From Saprospiraceae bacterium (GTDB lineage Bacteria > Bacteroidota > Bacteroidia > Chitinophagales > Saprospiraceae), in the NCBI GenBank assembly GCA_028285545.1, contig JANQPA010000120.1, forward strand, positions 62,001-126,000: a stretch of DNA of 64,000 bases, read 5' to 3'. Both the position numbers and the translations under genes were made by a program. Below are positions 44,110 through 53,099 of this stretch, in pieces. Each line of letters opens with the position of its first letter. Within the stretch, counting starts at the first letter, position 1. A model generated the notes under the pieces. The model worked only from the letters and a program-made list of their open reading frames with translations, was not told where the DNA came from and searched no databases.

Positions 44110-44193
44110 TTGCCACTGATGAACGCTGATCTGGCTGTTTTGCCCATCAATATTATTGGAAAAAACAGCTGAATCAGTGTTTTCCAGCGGCAA
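44110..44193. repeat. imperfect 32-bp inverted repeat between convergent genes
   Basis: 44110-44141 pairs with 44162-44193 at 25 of 32 positions. The left arm contains CACTGATGAACGCTGATCTG, again with a near-decamer periodicity. It fills the whole gap between the serine hydrolase gene and pgl. Confidence 0.65.
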
Positions 44194-44202
44194 TAAAAGG
44201 CT

Positions 44203-44925
44203 TTAAATTACTATTTCCCCTGCAGCAGCTTCATCAATCCACCAGTGAAGCTCTCCATTTGTAGGATTAATATGAGTTGCAGGATAATTTTGAGAATCTG
44301 AAGATCCCTTAAAAATGGCGTCAATTTTTTCCGCTTTTGAAGCACCGGTTGCTAAAAAGCAGATTTTTTTTGCATTATTAATAATTGGTCCAGTTAGGGT
44401 AATGCGTTTTTGCTCGCTTTCCGGATGCTGAGCAACTGCGGTCCAATTAGAATCTTCTAATAATTCCATTTGATGTGGGAAAATAGAGGCCGTATGTCCA
44501 TCTTCTCCCATTCCTAAAATGATCAGGTCAAACTGCGGGATGTTGTTGGAAGCAGATATTTCTCTTTCCAGTACCTGGGCATATCTCTCTTTTTCCAAAT
44601 TAGGATCATCTTCTCCTCGTACTCTGAAAATATTGCTCATGGGAATGTCGATATAATCCAATAGATGCTCTTTGGTCATCCGATAATTACTTTGCTCATC
44701 ATTAGGGGGGACACAGCGCTCATCTCCCCAAAATAGCTTCACCTTTGACCAATCAATTAGGGTTTTATATTCCTTAGCTAAATGATCAAATAAAATTTTG
44801 GGAGTGCTGCCACCAGAAAGAGCAATGGAATAGGACTCTGAGTAGGCTATCTGCTCGGCAAGATATTGAGCAAAGGCCTCCGCTACTGCTTGTTTGTCTT
44901 TAAAAATATGTTGTTTGGTATCCAA
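44203..44925 (-). CDS. pgl: 6-phosphogluconolactonase
   Basis: This 240-residue enzyme of the DevB/Pgl (NagB-fold) family has SIALSGGSTPKILFDHL (33-49), FWGDERCVPPNDEQSN, LILGMGEDGHTASIFP and ITLTGPIINNAK, all typical. It hydrolyses 6-phosphoglucono-lactone to 6-phosphogluconate, the second step of the oxidative pentose phosphate path. It follows zwf on the same strand (88-base gap with a long hairpin), so the first two steps are encoded together; the third enzyme, Gnd, is encoded just beyond the divergent rpiB gene. Confidence 0.96.
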   Translation of the reverse strand: MDTKQHIFKDKQAVAEAFAQYLAEQIAYSESYSIALSGGSTPKILFDHLAKEYKTLIDWSKVKLFWGDERCVPPNDEQSNYRMTKEHLLDYIDIPMSNIFRVRGEDDPNLEKERYAQVLEREISASNNIPQFDLIILGMGEDGHTASIFPHQMELLEDSNWTAVAQHPESEQKRITLTGPIINNAKKICFLATGASKAEKIDAIFKGSSDSQNYPATHINPTNGELHWWIDEAAAGEIVI

Positions 44926-44943
44926 GCTAATGTAATTTTACAG

Positions 44944-45012
44944 ACCGTGTAAACCCGTGTAAATCCGTGTCTTAATATTTTTTTGACACAGATTTACACG
45001 GATCACCACGGT
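44944..45012. repeat. hairpin with decamer-period arms inside the zwf-pgl gap
   Basis: The arms (about 44945-44971 and 44985-45011) pair over most of 28 bases; the core stem is CCGTGTAAAT-type with one wobble. The left arm is a period-10 repeat (CCGTGTAAAC, CCGTGTAAAT, CCGTGTC). It lies in the gap of an otherwise tight operon. Confidence 0.7.
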
Positions 45013-45013
45013 T

Positions 45014-46531
45014 TTAGAGTTCACAGAAATTATGTTCTTTTGTCAATGCAGGACAGGGGTCATGCCAGCTAAAGGGCCAGGTATCAAAGAGCATGTCTGA
45101 ATTGTCGGGGCCCCAGGTACCGGCAGGGTAGCCAAATAATTTTTGTTCCGGATCATTTTTCCAGGCATTTAAGATTGGATCAACGAAGGCCCAGGCTGCT
45201 TCAACTGATTCTCCTCGGGCATAAAGAGTAGCATCTCCTTTAATACAATCCAGGATCAATCGTTCATAAGCATCAGGAATGTATTGATTGGCCAGGTCCG
45301 AATAGTGAAAATCCATGTTTACATTTTTCACTCTAAACCCATCTCCAGGTACTTTCATGCCGAAGTTTAGCAACAAGCCTTCGTCTGGCTGGATGCGTAT
45401 GATCATTTTATTTTGAGACTGGAAGATTTCCTTTTGGTTGCGAAACAAGGTATGAGGAGGAGCCTTAAAAGAAACGGTTATTTCAGTCACTTTTGTAGGT
45501 AGCCTTTTACCTGTGCGCACATAAAACGGAACGCCGGCCCATCGCCAATTGTCAATAAAAAACTTTACAGCCAGATAAGTTTCTGTTTTGGAATGCTCGG
45601 GAACACCCTCTTCTTCTCGATATCCTTTTAATAATTCACCATTAATTGTAGAGGCCAGGTATTGTCCTCTAACCACATATTTACTAACCTCTTCTTCAGT
45701 AATGGGGCGTATAGACTCGAATAATTTTACCGTCTCTGCTCTGATGGATTTTGCATTACCACTAGTAGGGGGTTCCATGGCAATTTGTGCCATAACCATC
45801 AGGAGGTGATTTTGAAACATATCTCTTAGGGCACCTGAATGATCATAATACCCACCTCGATTACCAACTCCAATGCTTTCTGCTGCTGTAATTTCAATAT
45901 GATCAATGAAATTGCGATTCCATAGTGGTTCGAAAATGCCATTTGCAAATCGAGTCACCAATAAATTTTGAACCGTTTCTTTACCGAGATAGTGGTCGAT
46001 TCGAAATATCTGATCTTCCTCAAAATGCTGTTGTAATTTACCGTTTAGATCTTTGGCTGAAGTTAGGTCATAACCAAAGGGTTTTTCGATAACCAATCTT
46101 TTGGACCCTGTCGTGCGATCATTTAAACCAAAATGTGCCAGATAAGGAGGGATGATCTCATAGAGCCAGGGAGGGGTAGACAAATAAAAAATATAATTAC
46201 ATTTTGTCTGATGTAGTTCATCCAATTTGCTTAGCTTATCTTTAACTTTGACATAATCCTCTTTTTTGGAAGTGTCAATGGCCTGATAATAGAGCATCCG
46301 GGCAAAAGAACGTATTTGTTCCTGGCTGGCATCTTCTTTTTTGATGTGAAGGTTGTCAGTGAAAGCTTTTGCCCGAAAACTTTCATCCGAAAAAGAGGTC
46401 CTGCTAACTCCCAGAATGGCAAAATTTTGTGGTAAATTCCCCGCTTTATGAGCCTGAAACAAGGAAGGTAATAATTTGCGCTTTGCCAGATCACCAGAAG
46501 CGCCAAAGATGACAAATACGAGTGGTTCCAT
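45014..46531 (-). CDS. zwf: glucose-6-phosphate dehydrogenase
   Basis: This 505-residue enzyme has the nucleotide-binding loop FGASGDLAKRKL (9-20), IEKPFGYD (148-155) and the active-site signature RIDHYLGKE (177-185). It oxidises glucose 6-phosphate to the lactone with NADP, the first step of the oxidative pentose phosphate path. It heads a two-gene unit with pgl, divergent from rpiB. The length and motifs are normal. Confidence 0.97.
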   Translation of the reverse strand: MEPLVFVIFGASGDLAKRKLLPSLFQAHKAGNLPQNFAILGVSRTSFSDESFRAKAFTDNLHIKKEDASQEQIRSFARMLYYQAIDTSKKEDYVKVKDKLSKLDELHQTKCNYIFYLSTPPWLYEIIPPYLAHFGLNDRTTGSKRLVIEKPFGYDLTSAKDLNGKLQQHFEEDQIFRIDHYLGKETVQNLLVTRFANGIFEPLWNRNFIDHIEITAAESIGVGNRGGYYDHSGALRDMFQNHLLMVMAQIAMEPPTSGNAKSIRAETVKLFESIRPITEEEVSKYVVRGQYLASTINGELLKGYREEEGVPEHSKTETYLAVKFFIDNWRWAGVPFYVRTGKRLPTKVTEITVSFKAPPHTLFRNQKEIFQSQNKMIIRIQPDEGLLLNFGMKVPGDGFRVKNVNMDFHYSDLANQYIPDAYERLILDCIKGDATLYARGESVEAAWAFVDPILNAWKNDPEQKLFGYPAGTWGPDNSDMLFDTWPFSWHDPCPALTKEHNFCEL

Positions 46532-46623
46532 GATTTTGTATAAGTAATTACTGCCTTTGATTTGTAGTTAAATTAATTTTCTAACAAATAGTTCTTTCTT
46601 TAGTTAAAAACAAAAAGCATTTT

Positions 46624-46631
46624 TAGCTTTG
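46624..46631 (+). promoter_or_regulatory. candidate -7 element TAGCTTTG for rpiB-gnd
   Basis: It matches TAnnTTTG and lies 88 bases before the rpiB ATG, in the 188-base divergent region between zwf and rpiB. No TTG is present at the usual distance, so only the -7 half is supported. Confidence 0.35.
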
Positions 46632-46719
46632 GAGCAAATGTCTCCTTACTGCCATTTTACTAAAAAATAAAAAAAACTTAATTCTATTTAACTTATTATT
46701 TAATTAGAAATTCGATAAA

Positions 46720-47172
46720 ATGAAAATTGGAATTGCAGCTGACCACGGTGGTTTTGACCTAAAACAAATAGTAGTGGAAATGATCAAAGCTGAAGGTTAT
46801 GATGTTATTGATTACGGGGCTCATGAATATGATAAATATGATGATTATCCGGATTTGATAATCCCCCTAGCTGAGGGCATTTCGAAAGGGGAAGTTCAAA
46901 AAGGAATTGCCATTTGTGGAAGTGGGGTAGGAGCTTCGATCGTCGCCAATAAGGTGAAAAATGTAAGAGCGGCCTTAATCACGGAAACCTATTCTGCTCA
47001 CCAGGGTGTAGAACATGATGCTTTGAATGTTATTTGTTTAGGAGGGCGTGTGATTGGCCAGGAACTGGCAAGAGAGATTGTTTTTGCTTTTTTAAATGCT
47101 GAATATACAGGTGAAGAAAGACATGACCGCCGACTGGGAAAGGTCAACCAACTGGAAGATAATTGGAATTAA
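46720..47172 (+). CDS. rpiB: ribose-5-phosphate isomerase B
   Basis: This 150-residue RpiB/LacAB-family enzyme has GIAADHGGFDLK (4-15, with Asp8-His9), the catalytic Cys66 in AICGSGVGASIVANK and His94/His99 in SAHQGVEHDA. It converts ribulose 5-phosphate, the product of Gnd, to ribose 5-phosphate. The gene is followed by gnd after 22 bases, so the isomerase and the enzyme that makes its substrate are cotranscribed, divergently from zwf-pgl. Confidence 0.95.
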   Translation: MKIGIAADHGGFDLKQIVVEMIKAEGYDVIDYGAHEYDKYDDYPDLIIPLAEGISKGEVQKGIAICGSGVGASIVANKVKNVRAALITETYSAHQGVEHDALNVICLGGRVIGQELAREIVFAFLNAEYTGEERHDRRLGKVNQLEDNWN

Positions 47173-47194
47173 TTTTCTCATAAAAAAACACCGC

Positions 47195-48604
47195 ATGAAT
47201 CAACCCGACTATGATTTTGGAATGATTGGACTAGGGGTGATGGGTAGGAACTTTTTGCTTAATGTAGCAGATCATAATTATGCTGCTCTAGGTTTGGATC
47301 TCGATGAAGAAAAAGTTGCAGCTTTGAATCAGGAGGCAGGTGACCGTACCTTAAGAGGTACTACCTCTATGGAAGAATTCGTGGGACAGTTGAAAAAGCC
47401 GCGAAAAATCATGATGCTGGTCCCGGCTGGAAAACCAGTTGATGCTGTTATTCAGCAGTTATTAAATTTTGTAGATGAGGGAGATTTGATCATTGATGGT
47501 GGAAACTCCCACTTTAATGATACCAATAGGCGATCGGTTGAATTAGCTGAAAAAAATATTCACTTCATTGGAGTCGGTGTGTCTGGTGGTGCTGAAGGTG
47601 CTCGCAGAGGGCCAAGCATTATGCCAGGAGGAGATGGAGAGGCTTATAAAATTGTTGCACCTATTCTGGAAGCCGTATCGGCAAAAGTTGATGGCGACCC
47701 ATGTGTGGATTATATGGGAAAAACTTCTGCAGGGCATTATGTGAAAATGGTTCACAATGGAATAGAATATGGCATGATGCAGTTAATTGCTGAAGTTTAT
47801 GATATCCTGAAAAGAATAGTGAAATTGCCTAATGATCAGATAAGCGAAATCTTTTCCAGTTGGAATCAAAGGGAACTGAGTTCTTTCCTTATAGAAATTA
47901 CAGCAGAAATTTTTTCTAAAAAAGATGATGATGACACCTCTTCATTAATTGATAAGATCCTTGATAAGGCCAAACAAAAGGGAACCGGAAAATGGACTTC
48001 TCAAAGCGCAATGGATCTGGGAATTCCCATTCCTACAATTGATGCTGCCGTAAGTATGAGAGGAATATCATCACAAAAGGTAAATCGTTTAAGAGCTGCT
48101 GAAACTTTCCCTGATGAGCATTTCGAATTAGCAGGTATTGATACCAATGTCCTGGTAGACCAGTTACAAGATAGTCTGTATTTGGCATTTATTGTTACTT
48201 ATGCTCAAGGATTCAGCCAATTGTCTGAAGCTTCACTAGAATTTGATTATGAGTTGGATATGGAGCGCATCGCTAAAATATGGAGAGGAGGATGTATCAT
48301 CAGGGCAGACTTGTTGGAGGATATCCGAAAGGCCTTTGATGAAGACCCTCAAATTCCTAACCTTTTGCTTTCTAATGTATTTAAAACAGAAATTCAGCGA
48401 ACTCAAAATTCTTTGAGAAATATTTTAAAACTCGCACTGGATTATAATATTCCAACTTTGGCTCTGTCCTCAGCTCTCAATTATTTTGACGCTATGCGAA
48501 CAGGTAGGCTTCCTCTGAACCTGGTGCAGGCTCAAAGGGATTATTTTGGCTCTCATACCTATGAAAGAATAGATAAAGGAGGGACATTTCATACGGATTG
48601 GTAA
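47195..48604 (+). CDS. gnd: 6-phosphogluconate dehydrogenase, decarboxylating
   Basis: This 469-residue enzyme has the NADP-binding GLGVMGRN (12-19), GGNSHFNDTNRR, GVSGGAEGARRGPSIMPGG, the catalytic lysine in GHYVKMVHNGIEY and the C-terminal RDYFGSHTYERID. The ATG at 47195 is chosen because the frame upstream overlaps rpiB. It converts 6-phosphogluconate to ribulose 5-phosphate, CO2 and NADPH. With Zwf and Pgl encoded next door, the complete oxidative branch is clustered. Confidence 0.97.
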   Translation: MNQPDYDFGMIGLGVMGRNFLLNVADHNYAALGLDLDEEKVAALNQEAGDRTLRGTTSMEEFVGQLKKPRKIMMLVPAGKPVDAVIQQLLNFVDEGDLIIDGGNSHFNDTNRRSVELAEKNIHFIGVGVSGGAEGARRGPSIMPGGDGEAYKIVAPILEAVSAKVDGDPCVDYMGKTSAGHYVKMVHNGIEYGMMQLIAEVYDILKRIVKLPNDQISEIFSSWNQRELSSFLIEITAEIFSKKDDDDTSSLIDKILDKAKQKGTGKWTSQSAMDLGIPIPTIDAAVSMRGISSQKVNRLRAAETFPDEHFELAGIDTNVLVDQLQDSLYLAFIVTYAQGFSQLSEASLEFDYELDMERIAKIWRGGCIIRADLLEDIRKAFDEDPQIPNLLLSNVFKTEIQRTQNSLRNILKLALDYNIPTLALSSALNYFDAMRTGRLPLNLVQAQRDYFGSHTYERIDKGGTFHTDW

Positions 48605-48676
48605 AAGTATTTTACTTAATATCCTGCTAAAATTAAGCCCTGTTTTGGCGCTTTCGTTTCGGTTGTTTATTATTGA

Positions 48677-48719
48677 TTTGTCTAACGTATTTCCTTCTAA
48701 GTGGAAGGTTTTAGACAAA
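48677..48719. terminator. hairpin after gnd
   Basis: TTTGTCTAA (48677-48685) is complementary to 48711-48719, with an inner CCTTC/GAAGG stem. It lies 70 bases after the gnd stop. It has no T-tract, so its terminator role is moderate. Confidence 0.45.
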
Positions 48720-48757
48720 CCATTGATAATTCTTAAAAGGAACGAATATTTTAGATT

Positions 48758-49888
48758 ATGAAAAAACTATTACCTGCTCTTATCCTAAGTTTAGTTTTCA
48801 ATACTCTTTGGTCCCAAAAGGCATTGACGGACAGTTTGCAGACTGCCCTAGAAGCTATTGTTAAGGAATGTGGAGTACCTGGAGCAACCCTGGGTATTAT
48901 TTTGCCTAATGGGAAAAAGATTAGTTTAGCAGCTGGCCTGGAGGATAAAGAACTCAACAAACCAATGCCTGTAGGTGCTCGCATGCTAGCAGGAAGTGTA
49001 GGGAAAGTGTTTTTTGGAGCTCTGGCTCTTCAGCTAATTCATGAACAGAATATTAACATTGATGAGAAGGTAAGTAATTGGTTTAAAGAAGAAGATTGGT
49101 ACTTACGAATCCCCAATGCAAAGGATTTAACCATCAGAATGCTGATGAACCATACCACAGGTATTCCCAGGCATATTTTCCAACCAACCTTTATTAAAGC
49201 ATTACAAGAGGACCCTATGAGGACCTGGAAACCTGAGGAAATGTTGAAATATGTTTTTGATCTGCCTCCCGTTCACCCAGCCGGTGATGGTTGGGCATAT
49301 TCGGATACCAATTACCTCATTCTCGGGATGCTGATCGAAAAATGGAGTGGGGAGGAATTATATGCCGTACTGCGTAAGCGTATACTTGGTCCTTTGGCTT
49401 TAAAAGATACACACCCTTCCTACAAAAGGCAATTAGATGGCCTCACTCAGGCTTATGTAGGAAATCAAAACTTCTTAAACCTTCCTGAAAAGGTAGTTGA
49501 AGATGGCCTCTATGTTGTAAATCCACAATTTGAATGGACCGGCGGCGGATTAATGTCTAATGTTGTGGATCTGGCGAAAATTTTGAAAGCCATCCATGAA
49601 ACCAATTTAATTCCTCAGGAATTATACAAAGAAATGATCCAACCCGTAGGTTTTAGAACAGGAAAACCTTCCAAGACAGGATATGGCTTTAGCACTTTTG
49701 TTTGGAACACACCTTATGGTACTCATTATGGGCACTCTGGTTTTTTTCCCGGCTATATTACTATCGTAGAATATGTAAAAGATATGAAAGTGAGCTTGTC
49801 TCTCCAATTTAATAGGGACCAGAATGACGGGAGAGGTTTGCATGCTCATATTGTTGACTTGACGGGTATCCTTAAAAGGAATCTTTAA
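48758..49888 (+). CDS. serine hydrolase, beta-lactamase class C/PBP-like, exported
   Basis: This 376-residue protein has a signal peptide (MKKLLPALILSLVFNTLWSQ). The penicillin-binding fold has S-x-x-K at Ser80-Val-Gly-Lys83, a second motif YSDTNY starting at Tyr181 and HYGHSGFFPG as the third (HSG in place of KTG). The second motif has Asp where class C beta-lactamases have Asn, as in many carboxypeptidase or esterase relatives. It is not a lipoprotein, unlike the other family member at 42706-44100. Antibiotic hydrolysis is possible but not indicated. It follows gnd without an evident link in function. Confidence 0.9.
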   Translation: MKKLLPALILSLVFNTLWSQKALTDSLQTALEAIVKECGVPGATLGIILPNGKKISLAAGLEDKELNKPMPVGARMLAGSVGKVFFGALALQLIHEQNINIDEKVSNWFKEEDWYLRIPNAKDLTIRMLMNHTTGIPRHIFQPTFIKALQEDPMRTWKPEEMLKYVFDLPPVHPAGDGWAYSDTNYLILGMLIEKWSGEELYAVLRKRILGPLALKDTHPSYKRQLDGLTQAYVGNQNFLNLPEKVVEDGLYVVNPQFEWTGGGLMSNVVDLAKILKAIHETNLIPQELYKEMIQPVGFRTGKPSKTGYGFSTFVWNTPYGTHYGHSGFFPGYITIVEYVKDMKVSLSLQFNRDQNDGRGLHAHIVDLTGILKRNL

Positions 49889-49892
49889 AGTA

Positions 49893-49910
49893 ACTCGTCA
49901 CTCGTCACTC
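49893..49910. repeat. period-7 repeat ACTCGTC
   Basis: There are two and a half exact copies of ACTCGTC in the 92-base gap before the DUF481-like gene. Confidence 0.7.
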
Positions 49911-49980
49911 TGAATTTTCAATTTCAAGGAAGTTTAAATAAATTGAGGCGCATATCCATCAAATAAATAAAATTTTGAAT

Positions 49981-50775
49981 ATGTGTCGCCTTGTTTTATT
50001 GTTGACCTGTTTAATGGCTTGTATTCCTGTATTTCTTGGAGGACAGATAGTTAATACAGAAGAACTTCGGTTCAATGTTGAAGAGGATCAGAAATTTGTT
50101 GGTGCCATCAACCTCAATTTTGGTCTTAGCCGAAATAAAGCAGGCATGTCGATTCGGCCTGGGGCTGATCTTCGGATGGAATTGAAAAGTGGAAAAAGTA
50201 GGTGGATGGCACTGGGAGGGTATAATCTGACTCGATTTACAAATTTAAATACGCCTGGTTCTTTACCTACTAACTTTAACAACAGAGGCTTTGCACATTT
50301 GCGCTATAATATTGAGCTTTCTCCCAAAATAACAATGGAATTTTTTTCCCAATATCAGTTTGATGAAATTCAGGAAATCGACCTCCGCTTACTGAATGGA
50401 TTTGGTCCGAGAATACAATTTTTTCAAACCGATTCGGCTTACCTCTATTTTGGTGCTCTTTACATGTATGAGCACGAAAAGACTTCTGCTAATCCTGAGG
50501 ACCTTGTTTTTAATAAAGATAACAGGTTAAGCTCTTACCTTTCGTTTGGCATCCAGTTTAATGAATTTGTGAACCTAAGTAATGTAACTTATTTTCAGCC
50601 CAATTTGTCTGATTTTGATGATTACCGGGTGACCATGAAATTCTTATTTTCGGCTGGCCTGAACAAATGGATGGCTTATCAAATGGCCTTCAATTTAGTT
50701 TACGATAATAGACCCCCGGAAACAGTACCTCCCACCATGTTTGACTTATCTACTGGTTTTTCTTTCCGTTTTTAG
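49981..50775 (+). CDS. outer-membrane barrel protein, DUF481-like
   Basis: This 264-residue protein from the ATG at 49981 has a signal peptide (CRLVLLLTCLMACIPVFLGG). It then has a repeated alternation of hydrophobic and polar residues ending in SFRF, typical of a small beta-barrel in the outer membrane. The features match the DUF481 family of salt-stress-type barrel proteins, but I see no strong motif. The terminal Phe fits recognition by BamA. The role is unknown. Confidence 0.75.
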   Translation: MCRLVLLLTCLMACIPVFLGGQIVNTEELRFNVEEDQKFVGAINLNFGLSRNKAGMSIRPGADLRMELKSGKSRWMALGGYNLTRFTNLNTPGSLPTNFNNRGFAHLRYNIELSPKITMEFFSQYQFDEIQEIDLRLLNGFGPRIQFFQTDSAYLYFGALYMYEHEKTSANPEDLVFNKDNRLSSYLSFGIQFNEFVNLSNVTYFQPNLSDFDDYRVTMKFLFSAGLNKWMAYQMAFNLVYDNRPPETVPPTMFDLSTGFSFRF

Positions 50776-51044
50776 GTCTAAGCAGATAAAAACCCAAGTG
50801 CTGATTTTGTATTCCCCTGTAATAATACCTCTTTTGAAGAAGATGCCCCATTTTTTCAGTCTATTGTGAAAATATTTATTGGCTTAACTATTTTTCTTTT
50901 TAAGAAAAAAGGAATGTATTACTTGCTAATAAAGAAAAAATTAAGCTTCGTATTTAAAAAAAAATCATAATTGAAAGTGACAAAGTGACTCCATTTGACG
51001 TCTTATGGTGGGAAGGATAGCTTCGATGCTTTTTAATTTTTTAG

Positions 51045-51052
51045 TATATTTG
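51045..51052 (+). promoter_or_regulatory. candidate -7 element TATATTTG
   Basis: It matches TAnnTTTG and lies 57 bases before the ATG of the T9SS/PKD protein. No TTG is present at normal spacing. The rest of the gap 50776-51109 holds no gene. Confidence 0.4.
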
Positions 51053-51109
51053 TTAACAAGGCATGACGATATTTATCCCAAAATTTGCCGAAACAAAATA
51101 TTAAATTCC

Positions 51110-53059
51110 ATGAATATTAGATTAAACTCAAGGGCTACCTTAGTTGTAGCTTGCATAGTTTTATCCTCCCCCTTCTCCTATGCGCAAATTGATCATTTGA
51201 TCTCCCAATCTAATTCTAATTACATCTTTTTTGAGGCTGAAGATTTTTCTGAGTTGCATGATGCTACTGATGGAGATAGCAAATGGAATAAACTTAGTGA
51301 TGGCATTCAATCCAGTGGGGTTGCAAAATCAGAAGGTTTACAAGCAGCAAAGGCCATATATAAACTTGACCTTAGTACAGGAGGGGATTACACCATGTAT
51401 GTACGATTTAAAACTGAGGAAAATGGTGATGGTGCTTCCTTTTATGTGTCTGATGATGCAGGCTCTCCTTTTGGGATCGGAAAAATCGAAACTACCGGAA
51501 CTACTTCCTATCAATGGTTTAATGTGGTTCGAATCAGTGGGTTTACCAATGCGGACCACCAGACATTAGTAGTTTTTCCGGATACGGCTGGAGTTACTAT
51601 TGATAAAATTCTGTTGCATAATAATGGTAGTTTGAATGTAGGAGCGATTGATGCTTTAGGCCTGACCTGTTCTGCAGGTACACAATTTACCAGAGGCGGA
51701 CTTTTTACTTATGGCCCCATTGAAACCAATGCGGGAACCACTGCCCTGGTAAAAAATGCCCAGGGAGCCATCATGAGTAGTCCTAGTGCCAATCAAAAGT
51801 ATTTCCCATTTAATGGAACCCATTATTATACCCTCAACGGCACTGAGGGCATAATGACGCTGACCCTCCCGGACATAGGGTGTTTCAAAAATTTAGCTAC
51901 CAGTGAATTTAAAGTGTGTTTTTGGTGGATGGCACCGGATAATGGAAGTTTTACCGCCTCAATGGACTACTCCCTTAGGGTGGTCAAAAAAGGAGGGATG
52001 GGAGGAACTACAACTGTTTTGGTACCCGGCTCGATTTCAAATGCTACCATTGTCAGCAATGGATTTAAATATAATAAGGTGGAAATATCATCCAGTACAT
52101 TGGATCTAACTGGCAAAATTGAAAGTGCCAAATTATTTTTTGAGGTTCAAGGCTCTAATGTCAACGACCTGATCTGGATTGATGATGTATCGATCTTTAT
52201 GGTAGATGATGGATCGATTAACCCTTATGTTCCGCCCAAAATAAACTCTTTAGGGATAACCACCACACCGGGAAGCCCAACAGTTGACTTTGGGGCTAGC
52301 ATCAGCGGAACAATGGATGGTATTGAAAGTTACATGTGGGACTTCGGTGATGGGAATACTGCCACTACAAACACTAATGTGACAAGCCATACCTATGCTA
52401 CAGCTGGAACTTTTGAGGTAACGTTGACGGTAGTTGATGGTGACGATGTTTCTAATGCTATGCCTTGTAAAAGTTTAAGGGTAACTGCCTTAGCCACAGA
52501 ACCGGTTAGCATTCCAGAGGCGGTTTTTCTGCCTGTTGAATTGGAATCTTTTACGGCCAAAGCTACTGAGGAAGGCATTGATATTCAATGGACAACGGCC
52601 TCAGAATTAAATAATGCCTATTTTTTGCTAGAGCATTCATCTGATGCCATTTTTTACCAGACTTTAGATCAATTCGACGGGGCAGGTACCGTGAATACGC
52701 CTCAAACCTATTCGTTTATGCATTTGACACCTTCAAAAGGCTGGAATTATTATCGTCTTAAGCAGGTGGATTTTGATGGAACATATACCTATTCTGATAT
52801 TATTCCTATGCAATGGAATTCCGAGCAAGAACGAATTACTCTTTTCCCGAACCCCTCAAGCGAAGAAGTGACTATCAAAGGATTATTAGGCACGGCCAGG
52901 ATCATAATTCTGGACATTCAGGGCAGAATAATCATGCAGAAAAACTTGGGACAACAGGATAGACTAGATATAAGCACCCTGGATCAGGGCCTCTATTTGA
53001 TTAGAATCCTCGAAGACCAGGCAGATAAGAGCACAAACTTCCGGTTTGTAAAAAATTAG
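51110..53059 (+). CDS. T9SS-secreted protein with carbohydrate-binding-like and PKD domains
   Basis: This 649-residue protein from the ATG at 51110 has a signal peptide (about 1-26, ending SYAQ). An N-terminal galactose-binding-like module (about 35-185: FFEAEDFSELHDATDGDSKW, DYTMYVRFKT) is followed by a second beta region, a PKD domain (about 375-460: SYMWDFGDGNTA, HTYATAGTFEVTLTVVDG), an FN3-like stretch and a T9SS sorting domain (about 580-649: LFPNPSSEEVTIKG, LDIQGRIIMQ). Such architecture is typical of surface or secreted glycan-binding proteins. No enzyme domain is visible. The frame upstream from 51005 is unlikely to be translated. Confidence 0.92.
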   Translation: MNIRLNSRATLVVACIVLSSPFSYAQIDHLISQSNSNYIFFEAEDFSELHDATDGDSKWNKLSDGIQSSGVAKSEGLQAAKAIYKLDLSTGGDYTMYVRFKTEENGDGASFYVSDDAGSPFGIGKIETTGTTSYQWFNVVRISGFTNADHQTLVVFPDTAGVTIDKILLHNNGSLNVGAIDALGLTCSAGTQFTRGGLFTYGPIETNAGTTALVKNAQGAIMSSPSANQKYFPFNGTHYYTLNGTEGIMTLTLPDIGCFKNLATSEFKVCFWWMAPDNGSFTASMDYSLRVVKKGGMGGTTTVLVPGSISNATIVSNGFKYNKVEISSSTLDLTGKIESAKLFFEVQGSNVNDLIWIDDVSIFMVDDGSINPYVPPKINSLGITTTPGSPTVDFGASISGTMDGIESYMWDFGDGNTATTNTNVTSHTYATAGTFEVTLTVVDGDDVSNAMPCKSLRVTALATEPVSIPEAVFLPVELESFTAKATEEGIDIQWTTASELNNAYFLLEHSSDAIFYQTLDQFDGAGTVNTPQTYSFMHLTPSKGWNYYRLKQVDFDGTYTYSDIIPMQWNSEQERITLFPNPSSEEVTIKGLLGTARIIILDIQGRIIMQKNLGQQDRLDISTLDQGLYLIRILEDQADKSTNFRFVKN

Positions 53060-53088
53060 TTTGATGTGGATCTTGATCCACATCAAAC
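53059..53088. terminator. bidirectional hairpin between the T9SS gene and the PcfJ-like gene
   Basis: GTTTGATGTGGATC (53059-53072) is the exact complement of 53075-53088 with a two-base loop. On the minus side it runs into TTTTTT, so it is a terminator for the PcfJ-like gene. Confidence 0.85.
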
Positions 53089-53099
53089 CCTAATAAATA

